From Limnomonas spitsbergensis (taxonomy: Eukaryota > Chlorophyta > Chlorophyceae > Chlamydomonadales), in NCBI GenBank assembly GCA_037349105.1, contig JAYJMM010000035.1, forward strand, positions 744,001-808,000: 64,000 nt of DNA, read 5' to 3'. The notes below the pieces were generated by a model that saw only the letters and a program-made list of their open reading frames with translations, was not told the origin of the DNA and did not search any database. Below are positions 9,988-19,489 of this stretch, in pieces. The position numbers and the translations under genes were made by a program. Positions within the stretch are counted from its first letter, which is position 1. The number at the start of each line of letters is the position of its first letter.

Positions 9988-10589
9988 CTTGTTGCATGCT
10001 GTGTACGACCGCTTTGTTAATAGCGTCCCAAAGTCTGAACCAGCATGGGATGTGATGGTAGTAATCACATGCCATGCTTCGCTGGTACTTGAGGCATTAT
10101 TTGTACCTGGTTCTCTGAATTTATTTGTGCGTTGTAGATGTTGCGCTCCTCTTATTCCATCTGCCGTCCAGTTCGTGACACGATAATAATCGAGGGCTGG
10201 GTCACCAATTGGAGTGTTGCGATTTCCGAAGAGGCAGGAATAACTCTAATTGCTGCAGATAGTCGACTGTTGGCCTAGATGCTCTGCCAGCTTCGTATCA
10301 GGAGACTTGTTGATGCTTATAAGGTCGCTGTTGGCCTAGCTGCTCTGCCAGTTCCCCCTTAGTAAGACTTTGATTGACGATTAACTTGCAGATCGATATT
10401 CAAGAACAATAGCTGGAAACGTTAAGAGTCTATTAAAGGCCGTGAAATCAAGTAAGAAAGAAAAAGTAAATAACCAAGTTCGGGATCTCCTAAGACGGCA
10501 AACACACTTGTTCAGGTTCACACATAAACTTCCAACCGAAAAAGCAGTTGGCACGGTCAAACGCACGGTGCAGTCATACGTCGTGACAG
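9988..10589. other. Non-coding; short direct repeat
   Basis: No supported gene. A ~25-base direct repeat (GTTGGCCTAGNTGCTCTGCCAG) occurs near 10269-10290 and again near 10331-10352. Confidence 0.4.
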
Positions 10590-10650
10590 CTGTCGCGGCA
10601 CAGGGGTGCACCCTAAGGAATGGGTGCACCAAGCAAAAAGAACACAAGAC
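10590..10650 (+). repeat. Left terminal inverted repeat, with internal palindrome
   Basis: Begins CTGTCGCGGCACAGG. Internally it contains GGTGCACCC and GGGTGCACC flanking TAAGGAAT, i.e. a 9-bp stem. No target-site duplication was found when the flanks of both ends were compared (left flank ends GACAG, right flank starts TCGG). Confidence 0.8.
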
Positions 10651-11439
10651 ACTCCCCCCCCATATCGAAAAACACTGGAGGCGGTAATGAACAAGTACGA
10701 CAGCGTTTTAAGAACTGCGTCTTGTTATCAGACTTCCCACCCCTGGGCCTTGCCCAGAGTCCATGGGGCACAAGGATCGGTAGGAAAAATAACCTTCGAT
10801 ATAATGTGTACGTTAGCTGTGACTTTCACGCATTACCGTAACTCGCCACAGTCGCTTTAAGGGACCCTCTTCAAGCTGAAGAGCCAAGTTCACGTCACCG
10901 TCGGTACTGTTCACCTTCCCCCAGCCAGGGCCCAATCGACCCCAAGTCCAGAAGACTACATCAGCCCTGCTCTAGTGCAATCGGTTTCCCGATCCACACC
11001 GTCTCAAACTTCCCGATCACCTACCTAACATCTGATCGAGGATGCCTATAGGCTCGCGCCAGACATATGAGAATGCCACCTCACGGTAGACACCTCCTAA
11101 ACCCTAAAAGTGCTAATTATGCATTACAATTTCCCCCCCCCCTCCAGATATTGAAAACTGCACGCAATATTTGTTATTTTGTTTTGAATCAAATATCATC
11201 ATAAAAAATACAGATTGAGCAAATAAATCATAGTTTATCATCGTGAGACACATATTGTCGTACATCCAGTTCCATCTTCGGCCCTAAATTCCGAGCACCT
11301 AGTGAATTCAAAGTTCTATCCTAATTCCCAGCTCCCCCCCAGATCCAGTGAAAATTCAGCTCAGATACATCGCCGATTGTTAGAGTTGATGAAGGGGACG
11401 CAGCTATATTCTGGCGCTAGAGAGCAACGCAGTATTGGC
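10651..11439. other. Transposon 3' non-coding region
   Basis: Between the left inverted repeat and the last ORF. Contains homopolymer C runs and AT-rich stretches; no gene seen. Confidence 0.4.
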
Positions 11440-12315
11440 TTAACGGATGAACGTGTGCATCGGTGGGATCATCCGGGCCCGGATAGCCGCTGTTGCAAAT
11501 ACGAGGATCCACACCTTGTTGCTGCAACAGCCGTGAATGGATCGGTTAGCTCTTAGACCTGCTGTGAAGCTGACAGACTGCAAAACGACCAGCCGCCTTT
11601 CTCTCCGTAGTTGGGACAGCCACTCAAACCTTGCTGGATGACATGTAAGGAAATCTTGGGAGACTAAGCAGCAGGCCACGTGGCGCGCGTACTTGACCGC
11701 GAGAGCGCAGGAGATGTCAGCGTATTCAGCAGGAGGGTTTGTGATAAGGACATGCAGTCCATGCTGTTGTAGCAGAAACTCGTAGGTGGAGGGTTGCAGT
11801 GGGTCAGTACAGTAGTCTGCAGGGACGCTGACACCGATGCCCGAGTTGGTAAGAACGTGGAGGGATCGAGGGTAAGGGTAAAGCTGACTGTTCTGCAGAA
11901 GCCCGGTGGCTTGCCCATTATCCTTGAACAGCAAAAGAATGCTGGGGGACAGGGATAGGTCAAGGCAGTCCAGAAGGGTGTTGCAGTTGCTGTCTTCAAT
12001 GGTGAGAGGTGAAGGAGGGTAGAGTTGGTACGACCATCCTCCCGGCATCCTGTTGCCCAAGCAGACCGCAGCCTCATTGCCCTCCCGCCACACTTCAGGC
12101 ATCAGAGACTTCAGGGCATCCACCGCATCTCCACGGACACCCCAGTTGATGAAATCTGGGGGCACCCAAGGATGAGTGACATGGCTCTCGAACCTTTTAT
12201 TGGGGACGCGAATTCTCGCGGATGCACGGGTAGGGCGCTGATCATCAGGTTGCACCTCCTCAGCGATTTCCCCTTTGCTGACAACTGCGGCGGCTAGCTG
12301 CTCCCGCATTGCCAT
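11440..12315 (-). CDS. Putative N6-adenine DNA methyltransferase of the transposon
   Basis: 291 residues from the ATG at 12315. The N-terminal ~60 residues are basic and polar. The C-terminal half carries LHVLITNPPAEYADI (residue ~190), matching motif IV (N/D-P-P-Y/F/W) of N6-adenine methyltransferases. About 25 residues later ACCLVSQDFLTC and RFEWLSQLRRERRLVVL match the strand-helix pattern following that motif, and a terminal NKVWILVF strand fits the fold. The aromatic residue after NPP is displaced (NPPAEY), and the SAM-binding motif I is weak (possibly around FKDNGQATG), so activity is uncertain. The start overlaps the end of the PHD-finger frame by 22 bases in another frame, so this could be a separate protein or a frameshifted C-terminal domain of the integrase-PHD protein. 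Dam-like methylases are known in DIRS-type elements, which is a family precedent only. Confidence 0.45.
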   Translation of the reverse strand: MAMREQLAAAVVSKGEIAEEVQPDDQRPTRASARIRVPNKRFESHVTHPWVPPDFINWGVRGDAVDALKSLMPEVWREGNEAAVCLGNRMPGGWSYQLYPPSPLTIEDSNCNTLLDCLDLSLSPSILLLFKDNGQATGLLQNSQLYPYPRSLHVLTNSGIGVSVPADYCTDPLQPSTYEFLLQQHGLHVLITNPPAEYADISCALAVKYARHVACCLVSQDFLTCHPARFEWLSQLRRERRLVVLQSVSFTAGLRANRSIHGCCSNKVWILVFATAAIRARMIPPMHTFIR

Positions 12316-12956
12316 CGGTCAGCCCTTCCGCCTCCAGCACCGCCATTAGCGATCCGGACCACCTCACCGCTTCCGGCACCGCCCGAGGCGGTCCCGGCAA
12401 GCTCAACCGCGTCCTCTTCCCCGTCTTCAGCGGGTCCTTCTTCTTCATCCATATCAGGGCCACCGCCATTGGCGGCTCCCATCACCCTTCCTGCCTTCTT
12501 TTGCTTAGCAGGCCGCAGCTGGTAACCCGTCACGACGGCCACTGGTTCCTCCAGTTCCGCCGCAACATCACGTCGTGCAGCACCAGGAGCGTCAGCTCCA
12601 GCAGTCCTGCATTGCTCACAAATCCAGTAACCAGCAGGGACAGTAGTAAGCCCTGGTATCAAACAGTACGTGTGAATGCCTCGACCACAACTTCCACACA
12701 GAATCATTTTCTTAGCATTATCAGGCAACAGACATCTCTGGCAAGGGAAATCTGGTGCTGGCTTTTGCCATCTTTTGGATGGGGGTAAGAGTCCCTCTAT
12801 GGGCAGGTGACATGGTGCGCAGTTAATAGCGTTCTCAGCCACAGTCACCCCATTGCGACCAACCAGGACAATAACTCCACTTGGTCGTACATCAAATACT
12901 CGAAGCACGTAAGGTCTTGCAGTGGAGTGCAGCCGGTTCTCATCCCGCACATACAC
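12294..12956 (-). CDS. Integrase C-terminal (GPY/F-like) domain plus PHD finger
   Basis: The frame continues the integrase after a one-base shift. In this frame the codons just upstream of 12956 read KYTEGQF, leading into VYVRDENRLHSTARPYVLRV and a VGRNG turn, the pattern of the SH3-like/GPY-F domain that ends Gypsy and Ginger integrases. Then CQRC, C-GSC, H-TYC and C-EQC (about residues 69-113) form a complete C4HC3 PHD zinc finger, with the conserved aromatic before the last Cys pair (YWIC). PHD fingers usually read histone H3 tails, so the likely role is targeting integration to particular chromatin (inference). The tail is acidic and Gly/Ala-rich with NGG repeats, and ends at a TAG overlapping the methyltransferase ORF. 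Confidence 0.75.
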   Translation of the reverse strand: MYVRDENRLHSTARPYVLRVFDVRPSGVIVLVGRNGVTVAENAINCAPCHLPIEGLLPPSKRWQKPAPDFPCQRCLLPDNAKKMILCGSCGRGIHTYCLIPGLTTVPAGYWICEQCRTAGADAPGAARRDVAAELEEPVAVVTGYQLRPAKQKKAGRVMGAANGGGPDMDEEEGPAEDGEEDAVELAGTASGGAGSGEVVRIANGGAGGGRADRWQCGSS

Positions 12957-12979
12957 AAACTGCCCCTCAGTATACTTAG

Positions 12980-14161
12980 CTATTGATGGAAGGAACCACC
13001 ACTACGGAGCCTTGCGTAACGCAGGGTATCTCGCTGTTGAGCCACCAGAAGATTCTGGCCGACCATCACGCAGTTCTTGGCTAGCAATTCAGAACGGAAC
13101 AGTACAAGTTCAGCAGCAGCATCCACATCCAGGTAATCCACTGCCTGATCCCCATTCAACCTTTCCATGATAGCGGGAGGGATGACTGGTTCACAGGAAA
13201 ACAGCAGCTGGTAGGGACTCATCAAGGTGCTGGCATGCTTTGTGACTCGGTACCCGAGTGCTATCCAGGGCACATACATGTCCCATTCTCGAGGCTCCCT
13301 TGAAACGTGCAAATGTCTTGCTAATGCAGTTTTTACTGTCTTCACCAGCCTCTCCGCCTGCCCATTGGCTTGGGGATGGAAGGAACTGGTGACTTTATGA
13401 TCAATCATGGCACGGACAAGCAGTGAGTCCATTTCACCTTGAAACTCCCCACCACCGTCTGTGACTACTTCAGCGCATGCCCCAAATTGTGCCAGTATGC
13501 CGTGCAGGAAATGGTAACCTACTTCTTTAGATGATTTAGCAGTCATGGGAAATACCTCAACCCATTTAGAGTAGCTTTCTACAGCTACCATAACATAGGT
13601 GTGACCACGGTTAGAAGCCGTGTAAGGACCAGAAAGATCCAGATGCCATCGGTACATTAGTCCTCTGATGGGTAGGGGATGCATAACAGGCTGCATAGCA
13701 TTGAACGATACTTTAGTGTAATCACAGGCCTCGCAGCACTGGACCACTCTCTTGCAGTCATTATATAATCCAACCCACCAGTGGGTCATTATGACAAGCC
13801 CCGTTGTGCGGCGCCTACCATAATGACCATTTTCTACATGCATTTTGTGCACGAGTGCCAGCCGGTCACCAGGGGGTGGTACCACCTTGGTTGTACCGCC
13901 TGGCATTCGTCGATATAGAGTACTCTTCTCAGCGGACCAGAGATAAAGCGCGGCTCGTCGTTGAAGACGCTTGCGTTCTACAGGGTCCAGCATGGGCAAC
14001 ATTGTGTCAGTGGTACGCCTCAAATATTGCATAGCATTATTATCCAACCAAATATCTGCGAAGGAGCGAGACTCTTCCTCACGGGTCATGGGCTGCTCTA
14101 TCAACTCAGCCGCTAGGGACTGAGCTGCATGTAAGATCAGGGAATCTCCAGCAGCAAACAA
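12980..14161 (-). CDS. DDE integrase/transposase with HHCC zinc finger
   Basis: 393 residues. The HHCC finger is visible as HKMHVENGHYG with CCEAC some 30 residues later (residues ~105-150). The catalytic core follows: HLDLSGPY supplies the first Asp, VVTDGGGEF the second, and PQANGQAERLVKTVK the Glu, so the D, D-35-E triad is complete and uninterrupted. This order and spacing are those of Ty3/Gypsy retrotransposon and Ginger transposon integrases. The frame stops at 12980; a one-base shift joins it to the GPY/F-PHD frame. The open frame extends upstream of the listed ATG (LGGNGDQISQQLNNLF), and CCACTCAG near 14215 could be a splice acceptor, so the true start is uncertain. Confidence 0.85.
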   Translation of the reverse strand: MFAAGDSLILHAAQSLAAELIEQPMTREEESRSFADIWLDNNAMQYLRRTTDTMLPMLDPVERKRLQRRAALYLWSAEKSTLYRRMPGGTTKVVPPPGDRLALVHKMHVENGHYGRRRTTGLVIMTHWWVGLYNDCKRVVQCCEACDYTKVSFNAMQPVMHPLPIRGLMYRWHLDLSGPYTASNRGHTYVMVAVESYSKWVEVFPMTAKSSKEVGYHFLHGILAQFGACAEVVTDGGGEFQGEMDSLLVRAMIDHKVTSSFHPQANGQAERLVKTVKTALARHLHVSREPREWDMYVPWIALGYRVTKHASTLMSPYQLLFSCEPVIPPAIMERLNGDQAVDYLDVDAAAELVLFRSELLAKNCVMVGQNLLVAQQRDTLRYARLRSGGSFHQ

Positions 14162-14239
14162 ATTATTAAGCTGCTGAGATATCTGATCACCATTCCCCCC
14201 CAGCTCCAGTCCTGAGTGGCAAAGGAATGGGGGAGAAAA

Positions 14240-15449
14240 TTATTGAAGGCAGAAAAAAAAATCCTGCGAAGGCGGAACCGCTGCAAAGCGGACTGCGAGG
14301 CCAACAACAATCAGGTGACTGACAGCATTAGCATCAAAGGCTCCTCCTACGATCCTGTGACGCACAGAGAAGATAAGATCTTTTCCAGAAGTACAGTCAG
14401 CAGCATAACCCAGAGCACGTTCACGCTCATGTATGGTGAGAGAGTGTCTAGTGACAACTCCTGTCTGATCTGTTTTCAAAACAAGTCCAGGTTCATATTC
14501 AGGGTTGGGACGGAACGCGTAAGAGTCAAGTCTTGCAACCATCGTAGGAAAAATCCGGAGGGGTTTATTCAAGGTGTTGGCTGGATGATATGGGAACATG
14601 TTAACTTTGAAACAGGTACGGGGTTCTCTACCATGATCCAGTATGTCAGTCAGGCGCAATGTATCATCACGTACAAAGGACATCATCACCAACTGCAAAG
14701 AAGTGGGGGAACATATATTCTGCCAATAATTACGCAGGCGGTGGGCATAGCTGCCAACAACAACTGCGTCAAAGCAAACTGGATGTCCCAGCCTCTCCGT
14801 AAGATCCTGGAACCCTTCTCGCATGGCCTGCGATTGGGCAATAGCAAATTGTACAGCAACATTTTCAATGAAGGACATGGGTGGGCGTATACCCTGTTGC
14901 ATGTGCTGGAGAGATCCAAGAACCTTAATAAGAGGGAAGAAAGTAGAACTCTTCTCTCCTTGCAGTCCCGTACGTTTCCCTGCAGAAGACAGGTCAGTGC
15001 ACATAAATCCTGCTGTTAGCATCCATTGGGTACCATCAAGGCATCCAATGTCAATGAGATGTCTTTCATTAATCGTAGACATCCTGCGGCAGCCGGTTGA
15101 ATGTGTTAGCAATAGCGTCATGGCTTAGAAGATTGAAATATTCCTCCATGAGTAACTTAAGTATGTGCTTAGCACAGGCCCTTGCACCATTATCAATGTC
15201 AGCATAGTAATAGTGATTGATGCGGATGCCATTTCTTAGCATGCATTCTAATCCACCGCACATGCCACCAAAAAGCTCAATCAAGGAAACACCTTCTTGC
15301 ACAGCAGTAAGAATTCTGGTTTGGGGAACATGTGTAGAATTTATTGACTGAATCCCTTTTCCCACTGGATTGCCCTCCTGTGAATGCTCCTGCACCTGCA
15401 GTGAGGTATATAGTGAGAAGGGAGCAATTCCTGCAGATGCAGGCGGCAT
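14240..15449 (-). pseudogene. DNMT3/DRM-like cytosine-5 DNA methyltransferase (frameshifted)
   Basis: Two overlapping frames (15449-15069, then 15121-14240) form one methyltransferase. SLIELFGGMCGGLE is the SAM-binding motif I and YYADID motif II. After the frameshift at ~15070-15085, TAGFMCTDLSSAGKRTGL is motif IV with the catalytic Cys kept but the preceding Pro replaced by Met and Asn/Gln by Thr. SFIENV is motif VI (ENV intact). AHRLRNYWQNI is motif VIII. ILDHGREP lies in the target-recognition region. ERERALGYAADCT and VGGAFDANAVSHLI fit motifs IX and X. The linear order and the RYFWGN-like and EHGR-like blocks fit the DNMT3 family better than DNMT1 or bacterial Dcm. The single frameshift makes this copy inactive unless bridged by recoding or an intron. 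Expected role: writing 5-methylcytosine, perhaps on the element's own DNA (inference). Confidence 0.75.
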
Positions 15450-15975
15450 TCTTCAACCTGCGAAGAAGCTGTTCATCTAAGGCTTTCTGTTTCTGAGACA
15501 GAGAGTCCATCTGCAGCACATGAATACGGGTGGAAAATGAAGCAATGCCATTAATCTCGAAATCAAAAGCAGCTGCAGTATCAAATGCATTGCAGCAGCT
15601 CATTTCATCCATGTCATCAGGATGCACGAGGGCAGTAGCTAATGAATGAATCTGGTTTGTAACAGATGGACCGAACGTGGGGGAAGGCCAATTGGCACGG
15701 GTCCTAGGCAGTCCTGGCCACTCTGTCGGCAAAGGAAAGGATACTTCAGTATTTTCAGAAATCATTTGTAATCCAGGATCAGCTAGCTCCTTATCAGGAG
15801 CTAGATCAGGATCAATTGCAGGACCAAAGGGTTCCATGGCAAATCCCCACGGGACTCCACTCTGGGGAGTCCTTGACAAACACACAGCCATGAGGGAATA
15901 CGCTCGTTTAGAGCTATTAGCAGTCAGGTCAGTGTTTACACCTGATCCATAGAACGCAGAATTCAAGATCTGCAT
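15277..15975 (-). CDS. N-terminal region of the transposon methyltransferase protein (unknown domain)
   Basis: 233 codons from an ATG just inside the right end of the element. The first ~170 residues (acidic, Pro-rich, with PFGPAIDPDLAPD and DDMDEMSCCNAFDTAAAF) resemble no family I know. Near residue 170-180 (LLRRLKNAA) the reading should switch to the frame at 15449, which carries methyltransferase motif I; the last ~55 codons of this frame are then out of register. It is most simply the N-terminal part of the methyltransferase protein, separated by one frameshift. Confidence 0.45.
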   Translation of the reverse strand: MQILNSAFYGSGVNTDLTANSSKRAYSLMAVCLSRTPQSGVPWGFAMEPFGPAIDPDLAPDKELADPGLQMISENTEVSFPLPTEWPGLPRTRANWPSPTFGPSVTNQIHSLATALVHPDDMDEMSCCNAFDTAAAFDFEINGIASFSTRIHVLQMDSLSQKQKALDEQLLRRLKNAACICRNCSLLTIYLTAGAGAFTGGQSSGKRDSVNKFYTCSPNQNSYCCARRCFLD

Positions 15976-16212
15976 TTAAGTGACTGCAATTTTAAAAGTT
16001 GCAATTTATAACATGCAATTTTAAGATCTGCAGCATTAGCTCTGCATGTTTTAGGATCTGCAATTAGCAGGTCAGGTTTTGGAATTCATGACATGAGCAT
16101 GTTGATCTGGATTTTCAAGATCTGCATTTAAGTGACTACAATTTTAAGAGTTGCAGTTTATAACATGCACGCGTGCGATGTCTTGTGTTCTTATAACATG
16201 CATGCGTGCAAT
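15967..16212. repeat. Subterminal direct repeats of the transposon
   Basis: Two copies of a ~48-base AT-rich unit (GATCTGCATTTAAGTGACT...) at about 15967-16013 and 16117-16167 are followed by two ~30-base copies of AACATGCNNGCGTGCNATG with TTGTGTTCT. Subterminal repeats of this kind commonly bind transposases. Confidence 0.6.
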
Positions 16213-16273
16213 GTTTTGTGTTCTTTTTGCTTGGTGCACCCATTCCTTAGGGTGCACCCCTGTGCCGCGACAG
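16213..16273 (-). repeat. Right terminal inverted repeat
   Basis: Reverse complement of 10590-10650 with one mismatch. Sequence outside (16274 onwards) does not resemble the left flank. Confidence 0.8.
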
Positions 16274-16651
16274 TCGGTGCTATAAACTAGCATGCATACG
16301 TCATGTTTGAACAGGAATTGCGTTTGTTGGTCCCCCAAAGGGTGTCCCCGCCACCCCCAACATACTCCCTGATGGGTAGCAGTTCCTGTTGCATTCATTG
16401 TGCTGCCTGTGCATGGTATCCGACGAACTTTGACTGTGGCCTCAATAGCCTCCTTGGTTGGGTCTTCCTTTGTAAAGTGTTGAAATAAATGTACGCAACA
16501 CTGCAATGCAAAAATAGTTATCGACAAAAGCAAACTATGTAACTGCAGAATAGCAGCTTCAGCAGTAGCAGCTGAGCAATAGCAGCTCAGCAATACCAGT
16601 TTATACCAGCAGGTCGGACTCACCAATATAAAGTGTCCCCCCCTTAATCCA

Positions 16652-16852
16652 CTATTCGTGATTAAACCGGGGCCTAAAACCACCATTACACGTTGTGATA
16701 GGTCGTGCATCTGCTGGACTTGCGTCCTCGGTCTCGTCCTCGGGATGGTGCCCGATTAATCGCTGGAATTGAATAGCACGCCCACATTCGTCGTCCAACC
16801 CGTCATCGTCCATCCTGCCCTCCTCCTCCTGGTCCATGCGACGGGCACGCAC
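16652..16852 (-). CDS. Short acidic ORF, unidentified
   Basis: 66 codons, strongly acidic at the start (DQEEEGRMDDDGLDDECG). It lies just outside the transposon's right end. No domain recognised; it could be the tail of a decayed element protein. Reported only because its composition differs from the surrounding non-coding DNA. Confidence 0.2.
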   Translation of the reverse strand: MRARRMDQEEEGRMDDDGLDDECGRAIQFQRLIGHHPEDETEDASPADARPITTCNGGFRPRFNHE

Positions 16853-18540
16853 CGCCTGCCCCCCAACCAGGATATCCGAACATTAGCCATGTCAAAATAG
16901 ACAGAAGCACGTTAAGCATAATAAAATTGGCATGGGCCGCTGCTTCGTGTTGTGTTTCAAGTTCTGGGTGAATGCTTCGACCCTTCTGGACTGGGGCTGA
17001 GGGGTACGGTAGGGTCTAGGACGAGTCGCTGGTCAACTTGCCCACTCGGCAGCGGGGAACTGCTCGAGACGGTGATGTAGAGCGGGCGCGCTGAATCCAG
17101 GTTTTTGTGGTGATATCTCGACTGTCGTTTTGATATTACAGCTCGCGGACGCCCTTCACTGCCAATGACGTGTCCGCGGCTGTCCGCGGACGTACACGAC
17201 CTGTCCGCGCGCGACAAATGTGTCTATGCGTTAGATACGCTCATACTGTACCGCTGTCATATAAGCTGCGTCGCACCACCCCTAATATAAGCGTATACGC
17301 CTATATACCGTAGACAAGAAGTTCCAGGTCCACACGCCTCGATCTGCTTTGGATGACATCCCGAAGGTAACATCCTTCACCCCCTAACATGACATGTTCA
17401 AATTGTAACGTGACATGCCGCAGACACACAATTCAGCGCAAATGCGGACAAGCCTTTCCAGAAGGGCACAAAGGTGTTGTACATCACTCTCCATTACCAC
17501 CCACCCAAAACCCCAAAGCATTCACCACCCACCCCGACAGCCACACATAACGACAACGTCTCTTGGGTGGCTCCCACAAAAAGCCTTCTTGGCAAAGCGG
17601 TATCCAGCCACATCTATCTCATTTCCTAAGGGCATGCTCGATGGTACATAGCTAGGCATTGCAGCCAGACAGGCCCTCTCATCTCCCTACCGCCAGACAG
17701 CTAGCGTGCAGAGCTCGGCACCTCAGGATGCACTCCTACAACAGGCCCTGGTAGGAAGCCGGCCTAATGAAAACGGCTGGTACAGGTGTGGGCCATGCTT
17801 GTACATATACCGGTAGCGACGATTTAGCTACTTCAAATCTAACAACACCCTTGCCCCCAGCCAAAGGAAACGGGTGTCCCAACTGGGTGAAGTGGCGCCC
17901 CCCACCCAATACCCATGCCCCCTGCGCAAGACAAAACTGCAGGGCTCCCAAGCTGGGTGAATCCCCATCAACACCACCGCCTCCAGCCGAAGTAAGAGAG
18001 CCTCTGCCCCAGCTTGCTCGCTGGCGCTGCCACCCCCTCCCCAGACAGGCAGCCAAGCATAAACGGCCCTATCAGCTGAGGGCAAGCAAAGGTCCCCTCT
18101 TGCACAAAATAAATTTTAAAGGTTGATCCAGCCGGCTGGGAGGCAATCCATATCTGCACCACCCCGCCAAGGAGGAGACTGCTGCCCCATCTGGCAAAGT
18201 TTAAGCGGTCCCCACCCTGCCTCCAGCCAAACATGATCGTTCCTCCCGACTGCCACTGTGGCCATTCCCAACTAGTGCTGTGCGATCGCGCCATCATTCA
18301 AAAATCATGGAAGCATTTACGGTCCCTAGCGGGGAAAAGTAGCAGAATTTGCCTTAAATTTACTGTGACTGGAACTCAGCTGAGCAACACAGCCACCGTA
18401 AGGCCCGTAATCGGCACAGCACTGTTCTCAACCCTGCCTGCAGACCAAGATAGAGACACAGCTTCAGCTTGCTGAGTGGCAGGAGTCTCGAAAGGCCAAG
18501 CGTGCTGGGGTCTGAACTCAAGAGCAGCAGTTGTTGCAAA
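16853..18540. other. No supported gene
   Basis: Mixed GC-rich and AT-rich sequence. Open frames here lack splice context, domains or coding character. Confidence 0.4.
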
Positions 18541-18544
18541 AGGA

Positions 18545-18925
18545 TGATTTCACTTTGGAGGGTGCTTGATGTACTGCAAGCCCTTACTGCTTCAGAAGCA
18601 TTTTCACGCTTCGGACCGTGCTTGATACTGCAAGACCCATTGCTTCAGAAGCATCATCTCACATCGAACCGAGCTTGAGGCTGCAAGCCCGATTGCTTTC
18701 GTACCATCATCAATTCACCTCACTTCGGACCGAGCTTGTTCCTGTAAGCACCATTGCTTTGGAAGCAACGCCACACTCCCGGCTGAGCTTGATCCTGCAG
18801 GCGACATTGCTCTTGAGGCAACAAACCACTTCCGGCCGAGCTGCATACTGCAAGCCCCATGGCTTTTGTACCATCATCTATTCACCTCACTTCGGACCGA
18901 GCTTGATGCTGCAAGCACCGGTGAT
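18545..18925. repeat. Diverged tandem repeat, ~60-75-bp unit
   Basis: About six imperfect units share CTTCGGACCGAGCTTGATGC followed by TGCAAGCCCCATTGCTT and a GTACCATCATC/CAGAAGCAT variant. Confidence 0.65.
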
Positions 18926-18984
18926 CCCCACGTCTCCTAAAAGTGTCTGGCATGCAAGCCTGTATGACGCTGGCTTCTGTGAGT

Positions 18985-19115
18985 GGAAGGGTGGGTGGAT
19001 GAGCGTGGGTGGGTGGGTGGGCAGGTGGATGGGTTGTCAAGTAGGTGGGTGAGAAAATGGGTGGGAGGACAGGTGGGTGGTCGAGTAGGTGGGTGGGTGG
19101 TTAAGTAAGTGGGAG
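18985..19115 (+). repeat. GGTG-rich low-complexity tract
   Basis: Long run of GGTGGGTGG/GTAGGTGG variants; G-quadruplex potential on the plus strand. Confidence 0.7.
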
Positions 19116-19489
19116 GGAGCATGAAGGGCATCAAAGGATGGCGTGGCCAGGCCTTACATTCAACCCTATTGTATTCAGGACACAAACTTGCCTGACCTTT
19201 AACAGCCCGGAAGCTCTGGGACACAGAGAGACAAGAATAACAGCATAGTGGGTCGGACGAGTCCCCCGAAAACTGCAGTCGACCCTTTGGATGGGGTCCT
19301 TCCATGAAAAAAAAATTACTGGCGTCCGGGACTCGAGCTTTTTAATACGGAATGAAAGTTAGCCTTTTCACCCTGTCGAATTTCTTAGGTGGAAAGGCTC
19401 CGTCCCGGCCGAAACCCCTTGTGGCGCATCAGAAGTTAAGCGCAGCCACCTGAATACCCTTTTCTCAAAACAACCTCAATCACCTACCC

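Larger units (their letters stand above)
10590..16273 (-). mobile_element. 5.7-kb TIR transposon encoding integrase, C5-methyltransferase, PHD finger and N6A-methyltransferase-like protein
   Basis: The element is bounded by 61-bp inverted repeats (10590-10650 and 16213-16273, 60/61 identical) and all supported coding sequence inside runs on the minus strand: an N-terminal ORF, a DNMT3-like methyltransferase, a DDE integrase with an HHCC finger, a GPY/F-like domain with PHD finger, and a putative NPP-motif adenine methyltransferase. No reverse transcriptase, RNase H or protease is seen. That, plus inverted rather than direct termini starting TGTCG, fits a Ginger-type cut-and-paste transposon, whose integrase is related to that of Ty3/Gypsy. 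Retrotransposons that captured cytosine methyltransferases are known in some protists and streptophyte algae, so an RT-less LTR derivative is the alternative. Several single frameshifts indicate this copy is decaying or that frameshifting or unseen introns are used. Confidence 0.7.

Noticed and set aside
19370..19470. 5S rRNA-like text (GAAGTTAAGCG after CATCA)
   Set aside because: Only about 20 bases resemble 5S; the rest of the molecule is missing.
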